NCBI GenBank assembly: GCA_947498455.1
Contig: CANMKK010000024.1
Span: 1 to 64,000, forward strand
DNA: 64,000 nt
Reading direction: 5' to 3'
From: an uncultured Aquimarina sp.
Lineage (GTDB): Bacteria; Bacteroidota; Bacteroidia; Flavobacteriales; Flavobacteriaceae
Positions 37,441 to 45,608 of the stretch are shown here, in pieces (positions within the stretch are counted from its first letter, which is position 1; every line of letters begins with the position of its first letter). Under the pieces are notes generated by a model. The model was not told the origin of the DNA. It worked only from the letters and a program-made list of their open reading frames with translations, and made no database searches. A program made the position numbers and the translations under genes.

Positions 37441-37667
37441 TACCAGTTCTTATATAAAATTACCGAAATCTGAATTGAATTGTTTTTTGATCCAGATGAA
37501 AAAGAAAATTCAGGGATAGCACTTGTGCTGAACTGCTAAGTGCTATCGATTCATTTTATTTTATACGATTTATGGATAAGAAGTTCGTATAAAGAGTTTG
37601 AATTTTATAACGCAGATATAGTGCAAAAGAAACGACTTTAATCGGTAATTTTATTTGAGACAAGGTG
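37441..37667 (+). repeat. Type 1 inverted-repeat element with type 2 sequence inside, copy B (227 bp)
   Basis: The left end TACCAGTTCTTATATAAAAT (37441) matches the left end of copy D and, reversed, the right end of copy C. The right end TCGGTAATTTTATTTGAG (about 37641-37658) is its imperfect inverse. Positions 37563-37635 carry type 2 sequence (ACGATTTATGGATAAGAAG ... GTGCAAAAGAAACGA) in place of the type 1 interior, so this copy is a composite. It has no coding capacity. Confidence 0.75.
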
Positions 37668-37764
37668 TGAAAACATAAAAAAAATAAAGTTTTAGGAGAA
37701 AAGGTGTATAGCTTATTCTCTTTTTTTGAGTAAAAAGAGAATTCGATTATATTTTTTGTGAATA

Positions 37765-38004
37765 TTACTCTGTGTATAATTGTCCTCGATGTGGTTTTAG
37801 AGCATCTCTTACAGGTTTCATTTCTGATTCGTTCACTACCATATATGCTATGCTGTGCATCTCATTAATAAATTGATATCCGGTAATGTTCAGCGAAATT
37901 TTTTCTGAAATGATATATTCTTTCAAATGTATTTCGTGATGTTGTGCTGTCTTATTGGCTGTAGGACCTTTAAAGTCCCATATTAATTTTAATTTTCTTT
38001 CCAA
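37765..38004 (-). CDS. Small conserved hypothetical protein (79 aa)
   Basis: The 79-aa protein (MERKLKLIWDFKGPTANKTA ... ) has an even residue composition, a His-rich segment (AQHHEIHLKEYII), no signal peptide, and ends PHRGQLYTE. Two strands and two helices are likely (LNITGYQFINEMHSIAYMVV). I believe similar short proteins occur in flavobacteria, but I cannot name a family. It is isolated, flanked by repeat element B downstream and by a decayed coding region upstream on the same strand. Confidence 0.65.
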   Translation of the reverse strand: MERKLKLIWDFKGPTANKTAQHHEIHLKEYIISEKISLNITGYQFINEMHSIAYMVVNESEMKPVRDALKPHRGQLYTE

Positions 38005-38040
38005 TGTTTACTATAGTTGTATGATGATTATTAATATGAC

Positions 38041-38325
38041 TTAAGCGTTGTCTAAAACATTTTTCTCCTGTTCGGCAAAAACTTTAAAGTCATTCATGTA
38101 TTTGGGAGTTTTTTTTAAAAATCTTCTGGTATTAAAAACCTCATTATTTTCATAAATATGGTAAATTTAAATTTATTATTTGAAATCCATTTGGTAATTC
38201 TTCAAAGAAATTTTCTTGAAAGTTATATACATATTTAGCATCAAATGTAAAATGTAATATGAGTCGAATTTTGGGATAACTTTATTTCGGTATAATACAA
38301 TCTCTATTACATTTGTATATTCCAT
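38041..38325 (-). pseudogene. Possible decayed coding region
   Basis: On the minus strand an ATG at 38325 opens MEYTNVIEIVLYRNKVIPKF, which then loses plausible composition; a shifted frame reads NFQENFFEELPNGFQIINLN; a third piece reads NTRRFLKKTPKYMNDFKVFA and stops at 38042-38044. The first piece resembles the start of monooxygenase-like (ABM) proteins, the rest I cannot place. The pieces may belong to one gene broken by frameshifts, or may be chance. Confidence 0.3.
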
Positions 38326-38475
38326 AATTAATTATTTAGCGAAAATAAATTGATACATAAAAAAAATAAAAGATATTTAATACTATCTTAAGTATTGTTT
38401 CGTTACAAGAAGAGCTTGTAAAATGGCTTAATATTATTATTTTTGTCCGAATTTAGGGACTTTATTAAAATCACT

Positions 38476-40437
38476 ATGTATAAAAAATCTATTGTACTTT
38501 TTTTAAGTATTATTTTTTGCTCTTTAGCAAACTCACAAGAAAAAGATCTAGTATTACTTACGATTAATAATTCACCGGTGTACACTTCTGAGTTTAAGAG
38601 GGTATATTTAAAGAATATTGATCTTGTAAAGGATGAGTCTCAAAAGGATGTAGATGAATATTTGGAGCTTTTTATTAATTATAAATTAAAGTTAGAAGAA
38701 GCAAAAGAGCAAGGATTAGACAAAAAAGAAACGTATGTAAAGGAGCTTAAGGGATATAGAAGTCAATTAGCATCTAGTTATCTCACAGATACTAAAGCTT
38801 CTGATGCTATGGTAAAAGAAGCGTATAATCGTTTACAAGAAAGAGTACATGCAAGTCATATTTTAATTCAATTAAAGCCTAAATCTTCGGCCCAAGACAC
38901 TTTAGCAGCATATCAGAAAATTAATGAAGCTAGAAGTAAGATACTTGATGGAGAGGATTTTGGTAAAGTAGCAAGAGCATATAGCGAAGACCCTTCTGCA
39001 AAGGATAACGGCGGGGATTTAGGCTGGTTTTCAGCTTTTAGAATGGTATATCCATTCGAAAACGCAGCTTTTAATACTAAAGTAGGTGAAGTTTCAGAAC
39101 CATTTAAAACCCGTTTTGGATATCATATTGTAAAGGTTAATAAAAAAGAGAAGGCATTAGGAGAAGTGACAGTAGCCCATATTATGATAGCCTTTAATAA
39201 AGTTAGAACAGAGGAACAAGCGAAAGATAGAATTGATGAAATCGAACAACAATTAAAACAGAATGTATCATTCGAATCATTGGCAAAACAATATAGTGAT
39301 GATCGTAATACAGCTATTAATGGAGGTAAGATAAATCGTTTTGCCCAAGGAGCTTTAAATTCAGAAGATTTTGAAAAAACAGCTTTCGCCTTACAAACTC
39401 CAGGAGAATTATCAACTCCAATAAAGACTAAATATGGATGGCATATCATAAAACTGATTGAAAAGCATGCTCCAAAATCATTTGATGAAGAAAAAGGGGA
39501 ATTGACTAAAAGGGTAAAGAAAGATAGCCGATCTCAGTTCGTAACAAAAGCATTTATGAATTCTCTTCGTGAAAAATATGGAATCAAAAAGAACGAAGAG
39601 GCAGTTTCTTATTTCAAAAAAATAGTCACTAAATCAATTTTTGACAAAGAAAAAAAATGGGATGTTGATAGAGAAGATCCTATGATGAAAAAACAGATCA
39701 TTTCCATTGGAAAAAAGAGTTATACATATATGGATTTTGCGCAGTTTCTAAAAGAAAAAGCAAGAAAAGGATCTGATGAAGAAGTTTCTGCTTTTGTTGA
39801 AAGTATGTATAACTACTTCGAATCTACTAAATTATTAGCATATTATGAATCACATTTAGAAGAAGATAATCAAGATTTCGCTAATGTGATAGCAGAATAC
39901 AGAGATGGTCTGTTATTATTTGATCTTATGGAATCTAAGATATGGAATGCAGCAAAAACGGACTCCTTGGGATTGAGAAAGTTTTATGAATCAAGAAAAG
40001 ATACATATGTAAAGGAAGCCATATATAAAGTAATAAAAGCTTCATCTTCTAATCAAAAGTTGATTGATAAAGTCAAGGAGTTAATGGAAAAAGGTACATC
40101 ATTAGATGAAATAAAAAAGCAAGTGAATACATCTAGAGATGATGTTGTTCTTTTTTCAGAACAAGAACTTATAAAAGGAAAAGATATATTGACTAATACA
40201 TTATCCGGAGAAAAAGGACAAATTGTAGTCACAGAAGAAAATAATTACATAACTTTAATTAAAGTAAATGAAATAACTCCTTCTAGACTAAAAACTTTTG
40301 AGGAGACCCAAGGGAAAGTAATTAATGATTTTCAGGAAGATATAGAGAAGTCTTGGATGAATAGCTTGAGAAAAAAACATGCTATCGAGATTAATAAGAA
40401 AACTCTCAGAAAAATAAAAAAAGAATTGTCGATATAA
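38476..40437 (+). CDS. Periplasmic parvulin-type peptidyl-prolyl isomerase (SurA-like) 1
   Basis: The start MYKKSIVLFLSIIFCSLANS gives a signal peptide; an ATG at 38443 is too far upstream. The 653-aa protein has a SurA-like N-terminal helical region (VYLKNIDLVKDESQKDVDEY), two parvulin domains (about 120-225: HASHILIQLK, GWFSAFRMVYPFENAAF, GYHIVKV; about 230-330: AHIMIAFNK, GGKINRFAQGAL, GWHIIKLIE) and a long C-terminal helical part of 320 residues. It helps fold outer-membrane proteins in the periplasm. It abuts the next gene directly (0 nt), and three such genes plus moxR form an operon. Confidence 0.92.
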   Translation: MYKKSIVLFLSIIFCSLANSQEKDLVLLTINNSPVYTSEFKRVYLKNIDLVKDESQKDVDEYLELFINYKLKLEEAKEQGLDKKETYVKELKGYRSQLASSYLTDTKASDAMVKEAYNRLQERVHASHILIQLKPKSSAQDTLAAYQKINEARSKILDGEDFGKVARAYSEDPSAKDNGGDLGWFSAFRMVYPFENAAFNTKVGEVSEPFKTRFGYHIVKVNKKEKALGEVTVAHIMIAFNKVRTEEQAKDRIDEIEQQLKQNVSFESLAKQYSDDRNTAINGGKINRFAQGALNSEDFEKTAFALQTPGELSTPIKTKYGWHIIKLIEKHAPKSFDEEKGELTKRVKKDSRSQFVTKAFMNSLREKYGIKKNEEAVSYFKKIVTKSIFDKEKKWDVDREDPMMKKQIISIGKKSYTYMDFAQFLKEKARKGSDEEVSAFVESMYNYFESTKLLAYYESHLEEDNQDFANVIAEYRDGLLLFDLMESKIWNAAKTDSLGLRKFYESRKDTYVKEAIYKVIKASSSNQKLIDKVKELMEKGTSLDEIKKQVNTSRDDVVLFSEQELIKGKDILTNTLSGEKGQIVVTEENNYITLIKVNEITPSRLKTFEETQGKVINDFQEDIEKSWMNSLRKKHAIEINKKTLRKIKKELSI

Positions 40438-41280
40438 ATGCGATATGTCATATTTATACTAATAACACTAGTTTCTTGTCAAAATCTGGATAAACAGAAT
40501 ATGCAAGAGGCGATAGCTAGAGTTAATAGTACTTACCTTTATAAACAAGATATTAAAGGTCTTATTCCAAAAGATATCTCTAAAGAAGATAGCTTGCAGA
40601 TTATTAATAACTATATTAATACTTGGGCAAAAAAGCAGTTGTTTATAGACCAATCTAAGCGTAACCTTACCGAACTAGAACTTCAGAGATTTGATAGCCT
40701 GGTAGAAGATTATAAAAGTGCGTTATATATAAATGCATATAAAAATGCTGTAATTGATAAAACCATTAATATGGAAGTTACAGAACAGGATATGAAAACT
40801 TATTACGAAGAAAATATAGAAAATTTTAACCTTAATGAAGAGTTGGTAAAGTTACGTTACTTACATTTGCCATCTAAATATAATGATATAGTTGCAACGC
40901 AGAAGAGTTTTAATCGTTTTAATGAAGAGGATGAAGAAGATTTGCTAAGTAGGAGTATAGAATTCTTAACCTATTCTTTTGAGGATTCTACTTGGGTTCA
41001 ATACGAGCAAGTACTAAATAGAATTCCCATTCTTAAGAAACAAAATAGGAGGAAAACTCTAAAAGATGGAAAATATTTAAAACTGCGAGACTCTTTAGGT
41101 ATCTATATGATTAAAATCAAAGAAGTACTTAATAAAAATGAAACAGCGCCATTAGAATATATCAAGCCGACAATACGGCAAATAATATTGAGTAAAAGGA
41201 AAAGGGAGTTGATAAAAAAATTGGAAAAGGATATTACAAAAGATGCGATTAAAAATAAACAATTTGAAACTTATAATTAA
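40438..41280 (+). CDS. SurA-like lipoprotein without clear parvulin domain
   Basis: The 280-aa protein starts on the base after the previous stop, has a lipobox (YVIFILITLVSCQN, Cys about 15) and a SurA-type N-terminal chaperone region (IARVNSTYLYKQDIKGLIP, SLQIINNYINTWAKKQLFIDQ). The middle (VKLRYLHLPSKYN) is reminiscent of the first strand of a parvulin domain, but its catalytic His/Cys/Met motifs are not evident, so it is likely an inactive isomerase-like chaperone. The next gene overlaps its end by 38 nt. Function in outer-membrane biogenesis is inferred from context. Confidence 0.8.
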   Translation: MRYVIFILITLVSCQNLDKQNMQEAIARVNSTYLYKQDIKGLIPKDISKEDSLQIINNYINTWAKKQLFIDQSKRNLTELELQRFDSLVEDYKSALYINAYKNAVIDKTINMEVTEQDMKTYYEENIENFNLNEELVKLRYLHLPSKYNDIVATQKSFNRFNEEDEEDLLSRSIEFLTYSFEDSTWVQYEQVLNRIPILKKQNRRKTLKDGKYLKLRDSLGIYMIKIKEVLNKNETAPLEYIKPTIRQIILSKRKRELIKKLEKDITKDAIKNKQFETYN

Positions 41281-42706
41281 GAATATAGCTTATCTGGCTA
41301 TACTATCAATATTTGGTGTGAACCAAATAGAAGCACAAGATATTATTGAAGATACTGAAAAAGAAGAAGAAATAGAAGTCGCTGAAGTATCAGTAGATTC
41401 TTTAAAGCCTTTTGAAAGAATAAAGATAGATGGTGTAGCTGCGGTAATAGGAGAACATGTTATTTTAGATAGCGATATAGCTGTAGCATATCAGCAATTA
41501 ATATCCGAAGGAGTATCCAAGGAAGATGTGAGTCGTTGTGAATTGGCAGGAAGCTTGTTTGAGAGTAAATTATATGCACATCACGCTGTTCAGGATAGTG
41601 TAATCGTATCTGATGGAGAAGTAAATTCAATGGTAGACCAGCAATTGAGCTATATGACCAGAGAGTTAGGGACATTAGAAAAAGTATTAAAATTCTATAA
41701 GAAAGATGATATTGATGAATTTAGAAAAGAACTTTTTGAAATAAATAAATCAAACCGTTTATCAGAACAAATGCGTTCTAAAATCATTGAAGAAGTAGAG
41801 ATTACTCCAGAAGAGGTGCGCGAGTTTTTTGATGATATCCCAGAAGATGAAAGACCCCTTTTTGGTACAGAATTAGAATTAGCACAAATTGTAATCGAAC
41901 CAAAAGTTCCTGATGAAGAAGAGCAAAAGGTGATCGATCGATTAAAACAATTTAGAACAGATATTGTAGAAAGCGGAAGTAGTTTTGCTACCAAAGCAGT
42001 TTTATACTCTCAGGATCCGGGATCTAAATCCAAAGGAGGGAAATATACACTAAATCGTCAAACACCATTTGCAAAAGAATTTAAGGATATAGCATTTAGC
42101 CTTCAAGAAGGAGAAGTAAGTGAACCGTTTAAAACTGATTTTGGATGGCATATTGTGCAATTGGATAAAGTAAGAGGAGAAGAAATTGATGTAAGACATA
42201 TCCTTTTAGTACCCGAAGTAACAAGAACCAGTATTGAAGGGGCTAAAAAATTAGTAGATTCTATACGTACAAGTATAGTAGACGGAAAAATAGGTTTTAA
42301 AGAAGCGGCTAGACAATTTAGTGACGAAAAAGAGACTAAAGAAGATGGTGGTCAATTATTAAACCCAACAACAGGAGATACACGTTTTGAACTTACCAAA
42401 ATAGACCCTATATTGTATGATCAAGTATCGAAGTTAAAAACGAATGAAGTCTCTTTAGTAATTCCGGATCAAGATAGACAAGGAAGAAAAAAGTTTAAGC
42501 TAATTACTGTATTGAACCGTTATGACGAACATATTGCAGACTATGCTAAGGATTATTTGAAAATTCAGGAATTAGCACTTAGAAAGAAACAAATCGAGGC
42601 AATTCGCAAATGGCAAGAAGAAAAAATTAACGATACATATATTAAACTTAATGGAGAGTACAGGGACTGTGAATATAGCGGGAACTGGTTAAAAAAAGAT
42701 AAATAA
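41243..42706 (+). CDS. surA: Periplasmic chaperone/peptidyl-prolyl isomerase (SurA-like) 2
   Basis: The 487-aa protein has a signal peptide (YLAILSIFGVNQIEAQ), the SurA N-terminal domain (KIDGVAAVIGEHVILDSDIA, CELAGSLFESKLYAHHAV), and two parvulin domains (about 205-305: LELAQIVIEPK, SKGGKYTLNRQTPFAKEF, FGWHIVQLDKV; about 315-420: DVRHILLVPEV, EDGGQLLNPTTGDTRFEL). Its domain order matches E. coli SurA best of the three genes here, hence the symbol. It overlaps the lipoprotein gene by 38 nt and moxR starts 2 nt after it, which shows translational coupling. Confidence 0.92.
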   Translation: MRLKINNLKLIIKNIAYLAILSIFGVNQIEAQDIIEDTEKEEEIEVAEVSVDSLKPFERIKIDGVAAVIGEHVILDSDIAVAYQQLISEGVSKEDVSRCELAGSLFESKLYAHHAVQDSVIVSDGEVNSMVDQQLSYMTRELGTLEKVLKFYKKDDIDEFRKELFEINKSNRLSEQMRSKIIEEVEITPEEVREFFDDIPEDERPLFGTELELAQIVIEPKVPDEEEQKVIDRLKQFRTDIVESGSSFATKAVLYSQDPGSKSKGGKYTLNRQTPFAKEFKDIAFSLQEGEVSEPFKTDFGWHIVQLDKVRGEEIDVRHILLVPEVTRTSIEGAKKLVDSIRTSIVDGKIGFKEAARQFSDEKETKEDGGQLLNPTTGDTRFELTKIDPILYDQVSKLKTNEVSLVIPDQDRQGRKKFKLITVLNRYDEHIADYAKDYLKIQELALRKKQIEAIRKWQEEKINDTYIKLNGEYRDCEYSGNWLKKDK

Positions 42707-42708
42707 AT

Positions 42709-43665
42709 ATGTCAAACGACGTTGCAGCAGTAGAAAAGCTGGTAAGTAAACATGCCGAACTAAAAAAAGAAATTTCTAAAATAATCATAGGGCAAGAAGA
42801 AGTAATCGACCAAATACTGATTTCTATATTCTCAGGAGGACACGCCTTACTGATTGGAGTTCCAGGGTTGGCAAAAACCTTAATGGTAAATACAATCTCT
42901 CAAGCTTTAGGATTGGATTTTAAAAGAATTCAGTTTACACCAGATCTAATGCCAAGTGACATATTAGGAAGTGAAATTCTAGATGAATCCAGACATTTTA
43001 AGTTTATTAAAGGGCCTGTTTTTTCGAATATCATCCTAGCTGATGAAATTAACAGAACACCACCCAAAACGCAGGCAGCATTGTTAGAGGCAATGCAAGA
43101 AAGAGCAGTAACAGTAGCAGGACACCATTATAAACTAGATTTGCCATATTTCGTACTGGCAACTCAGAATCCGATAGAACAAGAAGGTACATATCCGTTA
43201 CCAGAAGCACAATTGGATAGATTTATGTTCGCTATTGAGCTAAAGTACCCAAGTTTTGAAGAAGAAGTACAAGTAGTGAAAAGTACAACAGGTGATAGTA
43301 CTGTTAAAATCAATCCATTATTCACATCACAAGAAATTATAGATTTTCAGCATTTAATTCGTAGAATTCCAATAGCAGATAATGTTGTAGAATATGCAGT
43401 GGGAATGGTTACCAAAACTAGACCGGGAGGAGATGCAGCAACAGAGTTGGTAAAAAATTATATTGATTGGGGAGCTGGTCCCAGAGCATCGCAAAACTTA
43501 GTTTTAGGAGCAAAAGCAAATGCTGCAATCAAAGGAAAGTTTTCTCCGGATATCGAAGATGTACAAGCCGTGGCAATGGGGATTCTTCGTCACAGAATGA
43601 TTAAAAATTACAAAGCAGAAGCAGAAGGGGTAAGTATTGAGGATATTATCCAAAGTTTATTTTAA
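42709..43665 (+). CDS. MoxR-family AAA+ ATPase
   Basis: The 318-aa protein is a complete MoxR ATPase: Walker A GVPGLAKTLM, Walker B ILADEINRTPPKTQAALLEAMQ in parts, sensor 1 LATQNPIEQEGTYPLPEAQLDRF in parts, and arginine-rich C-terminal lid (GPRASQNLVLGAKANAA). MoxR proteins act as chaperones with VWA-domain partners, whose genes normally follow. Here no DUF58 or VWA gene follows; only a remnant of an efflux protein and repeat elements do. The 2-nt spacing to surA suggests co-transcription with the periplasmic folding genes. Confidence 0.93.
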   Translation: MSNDVAAVEKLVSKHAELKKEISKIIIGQEEVIDQILISIFSGGHALLIGVPGLAKTLMVNTISQALGLDFKRIQFTPDLMPSDILGSEILDESRHFKFIKGPVFSNIILADEINRTPPKTQAALLEAMQERAVTVAGHHYKLDLPYFVLATQNPIEQEGTYPLPEAQLDRFMFAIELKYPSFEEEVQVVKSTTGDSTVKINPLFTSQEIIDFQHLIRRIPIADNVVEYAVGMVTKTRPGGDAATELVKNYIDWGAGPRASQNLVLGAKANAAIKGKFSPDIEDVQAVAMGILRHRMIKNYKAEAEGVSIEDIIQSLF

Positions 43666-43672
43666 TCCCTTA

Positions 43673-43768
43673 CTAAAAGCTGGATTTACAATGGTTTGTA
43701 TTGCGGATAAAATGATGGCTTCGGAAACATATCTTGTCAAAGCACTAGGTGGTATTAATTATTATTAG
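43673..43768 (+). pseudogene. Remnant of an outer-membrane efflux protein C-terminus
   Basis: Just after moxR a short frame reads LKAGFTMVCIADKMMASETY, then LVKALGG and INYY before a stop. The phrase (L/Y)-x-KALGGG is the C-terminal end of TolC/NodT-type efflux proteins. No start or upstream part is present. The fragment is only about 30 residues, so the call is tentative. Confidence 0.3.
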
Positions 43769-44000
43769 AGCCTCATTATTTTTAGATATTTAATTGTAAT
43801 CCGAAATTATTAGTAAATCTAGATAATAAACTTTATAAGAGGTTTTGTTGTATAAATAATTTATTCTGGGTTGATATTACAACTACCAGAAAGTTTTGAT
43901 AATGATCTATTTTTTGAAATTAATACCCTTTGAAAAACAAATTTTTAAAAACTTATAGTAAGTAACTTCTAAGAATTTATCTTTCTAAAGCATTTTAATC

Positions 44001-44156
44001 CGACTTACGTATAAAACTTTCGCATATAGTTCGTTTCTTTTGCACTATATCTGCGTTATAAAATTCAACAATAGCTGCTGCTATTCTTTAATTTTATGCC
44101 TTAATCTAGCACAAAATAATCTAAACTCTTTATACGAACTTCTTATTATAAATCGT
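44001..44156 (-). repeat. Type 2 inverted-repeat element, copy C (156 bp)
   Basis: Read on the minus strand it starts ACGATTTATAATAAGAAG, continues GTTCGTATAAAGAGTTTAGA and ends GTGCAAAAGAAACGAACTAT ... TTTTATACGTAAGTCG. It has about 50 bases more in the middle than copy A at 33412-33515. Ends are imperfect inverted repeats of each other. Confidence 0.75.
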
Positions 44157-44560
44157 ATAAGACATAATTCAATAGTTTTTGCAAATTGAAAGCATAATAT
44201 CTTGATATTCATTCTATTTTGTCTCTAGTAGCGTGGTTGCTGAGCCAAATCGAAGTATAGCGATCTTAATTCAAAAATTTTGGATGCTAATGGAGTAATT
44301 TAAAATAAAAAAGCCCATAAGTAGGAATGAGCTTTTTTTTTGCAATTATGGACAATTGAATTTTGTAGAAACTAAAGTTTGGGGAAACTTGGTATCTCAA
44401 TATTTTCAATTTTCGAGCGCAAAAGTATAATAGTCAAGGGATTATTCCCTTTTTTTAACATTACTTTAATTACTTTTTATGCAACTATTTAGAAGTTACC
44501 GTAATTTCTTACAGAATAAACTTGTTTTTATCTTATAAATTTAATGTGTGATTAGTTTAT

Positions 44561-44748
44561 TACCACTTCTCAAATAAAATTGCGGACTGAAATTGTTTCT
44601 TTTTAGTGTGTATTTCAAAATAAAATGGATTGATAACACTACTTCAATTTGATTGGCATAAGTACTATCTATCCCCTGATTTTTCTTTTTCACCTGAACC
44701 ACAAAACAATTCAATTCAGGTTCTGATAATTTTATATAAGAACTGGTA
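44561..44748 (-). repeat. Type 1 inverted-repeat element, copy C (188 bp)
   Basis: The left end TACCACTTCTCAAATAAAAT and the reverse complement of the right end (TACCAGTTCTTATATAAAAT) agree in 16 of 20 positions. On the minus strand the interior (AATTGAATTGTTTTGTGGTT ... ACTAAAAAGAAACAATTT) matches copy D at 63754-63942. Length is 1 bp from that of copy D. Confidence 0.8.
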
Positions 44749-44861
44749 TTAAATTTAATGTAAATACAGGCCTATAACTTTTAAACCATTTTGATTAAAA
44801 GTAGTCTTATGTATTGAATATTCACTAATAGAAAGTTTAATACAATAAAATATTATTAGCA

Positions 44862-45284
44862 ATGAGAAATATGATTACCTACGTTATAATACTGTGTTTA
44901 GGAATTACATCCGTAATTGCTCAAGCGGAGAATAGAGAAGAACATAGAAAAGTACGCAAAGAGTTTTATGAAAGCCTTTCTAAATCGCAAAAAGCGCAAT
45001 TGGACTATCAAAAAGAGTTACATAAGGAACATAAGAAAAAATTTCATGCGACTTTTACAGAACAACAATTATCAATTGTAAATAATGAAGATTTGTCCAG
45101 GATAGGAAAGCGGAAAGCATTAAAACCTACATTAAGTGATACACAAAAAGAATTACGTAAATCACATAAGATAATAATGGAAAAGGAAAAGGATAAATTC
45201 AAGACTTCACTTACGGATAAGCAGCTTGCACAATTTCAATCTATAAAGAAAAAAAGAGGTGAGAAAAGGCGTAAAGGCTGCTAG
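44862..45284 (+). CDS. Small basic helical secreted protein (140 aa)
   Basis: The 140-aa protein has a signal peptide (MITYVIILCLGITSVIAQ) and a mature part of about 120 residues that is almost wholly helical and very rich in Lys, Glu and Gln (EEHRKVRKEFYESLSKSQKA). Two similar segments, LSKSQKAQLDYQKELHKEHK and LSDTQKELRKSHKIIMEKEK, suggest internal duplication. It ends KRRKGC with a single Cys. This layout recalls Spy/CpxP-like periplasmic proteins (LTxxQ motifs: FTEQQLSIV, LTDKQLAQF), so a periplasmic chaperone or stress role is possible. Isolated gene with its own terminator. Confidence 0.75.
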   Translation: MRNMITYVIILCLGITSVIAQAENREEHRKVRKEFYESLSKSQKAQLDYQKELHKEHKKKFHATFTEQQLSIVNNEDLSRIGKRKALKPTLSDTQKELRKSHKIIMEKEKDKFKTSLTDKQLAQFQSIKKKRGEKRRKGC

Positions 45285-45314
45285 CCATCGGTATTTATTT
45301 TATTTTGTATTGTT

Positions 45315-45347
45315 AAAAAGTGAGGTAACTTAACCTCACTTTTTTTT
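45315..45347 (+). terminator. Rho-independent terminator
   Basis: AAAAAGTGAGGT (45315-45326) pairs with ACCTCACTTTTT (45333-45344) and is followed by Ts; it lies 30 nt after the small secreted gene. The rest of the gap up to 45608 holds no gene. Confidence 0.85.
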
Positions 45348-45608
45348 AAATGTTCTTTAATAGGTGTGATTCTGGTTATTTGTTAAATATTTAACAAATT
45401 TGTTTTTGTGATTTAAGAAATAGCGAATAATTCTTTAGCATTTTTTTTATGTGATTAATATTTTATTAGTGTCAAACTTGATGATTTCCATAAATGGACG
45501 TCATATTTTTTTTAAAAATGCAAAAAGATATTAATAATGATATGTATTTAATAAAATCCTTTAAAATTCGTATTTTCGTCAGACTCACAATATTTAAAAA
45601 TACAGCAT

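Larger units (their letters stand above)
43769..44860. other. Long intergenic region with repeat elements
   Basis: About 1.1 kb without a supported gene. It contains a type 2 repeat (44001-44156), a type 1 repeat (44561-44748), and a terminator-like hairpin near 44307-44341 (AAAAGCCCAT ... ATGAGCTTTT followed by Ts) with no gene in front of it. Confidence 0.5.
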
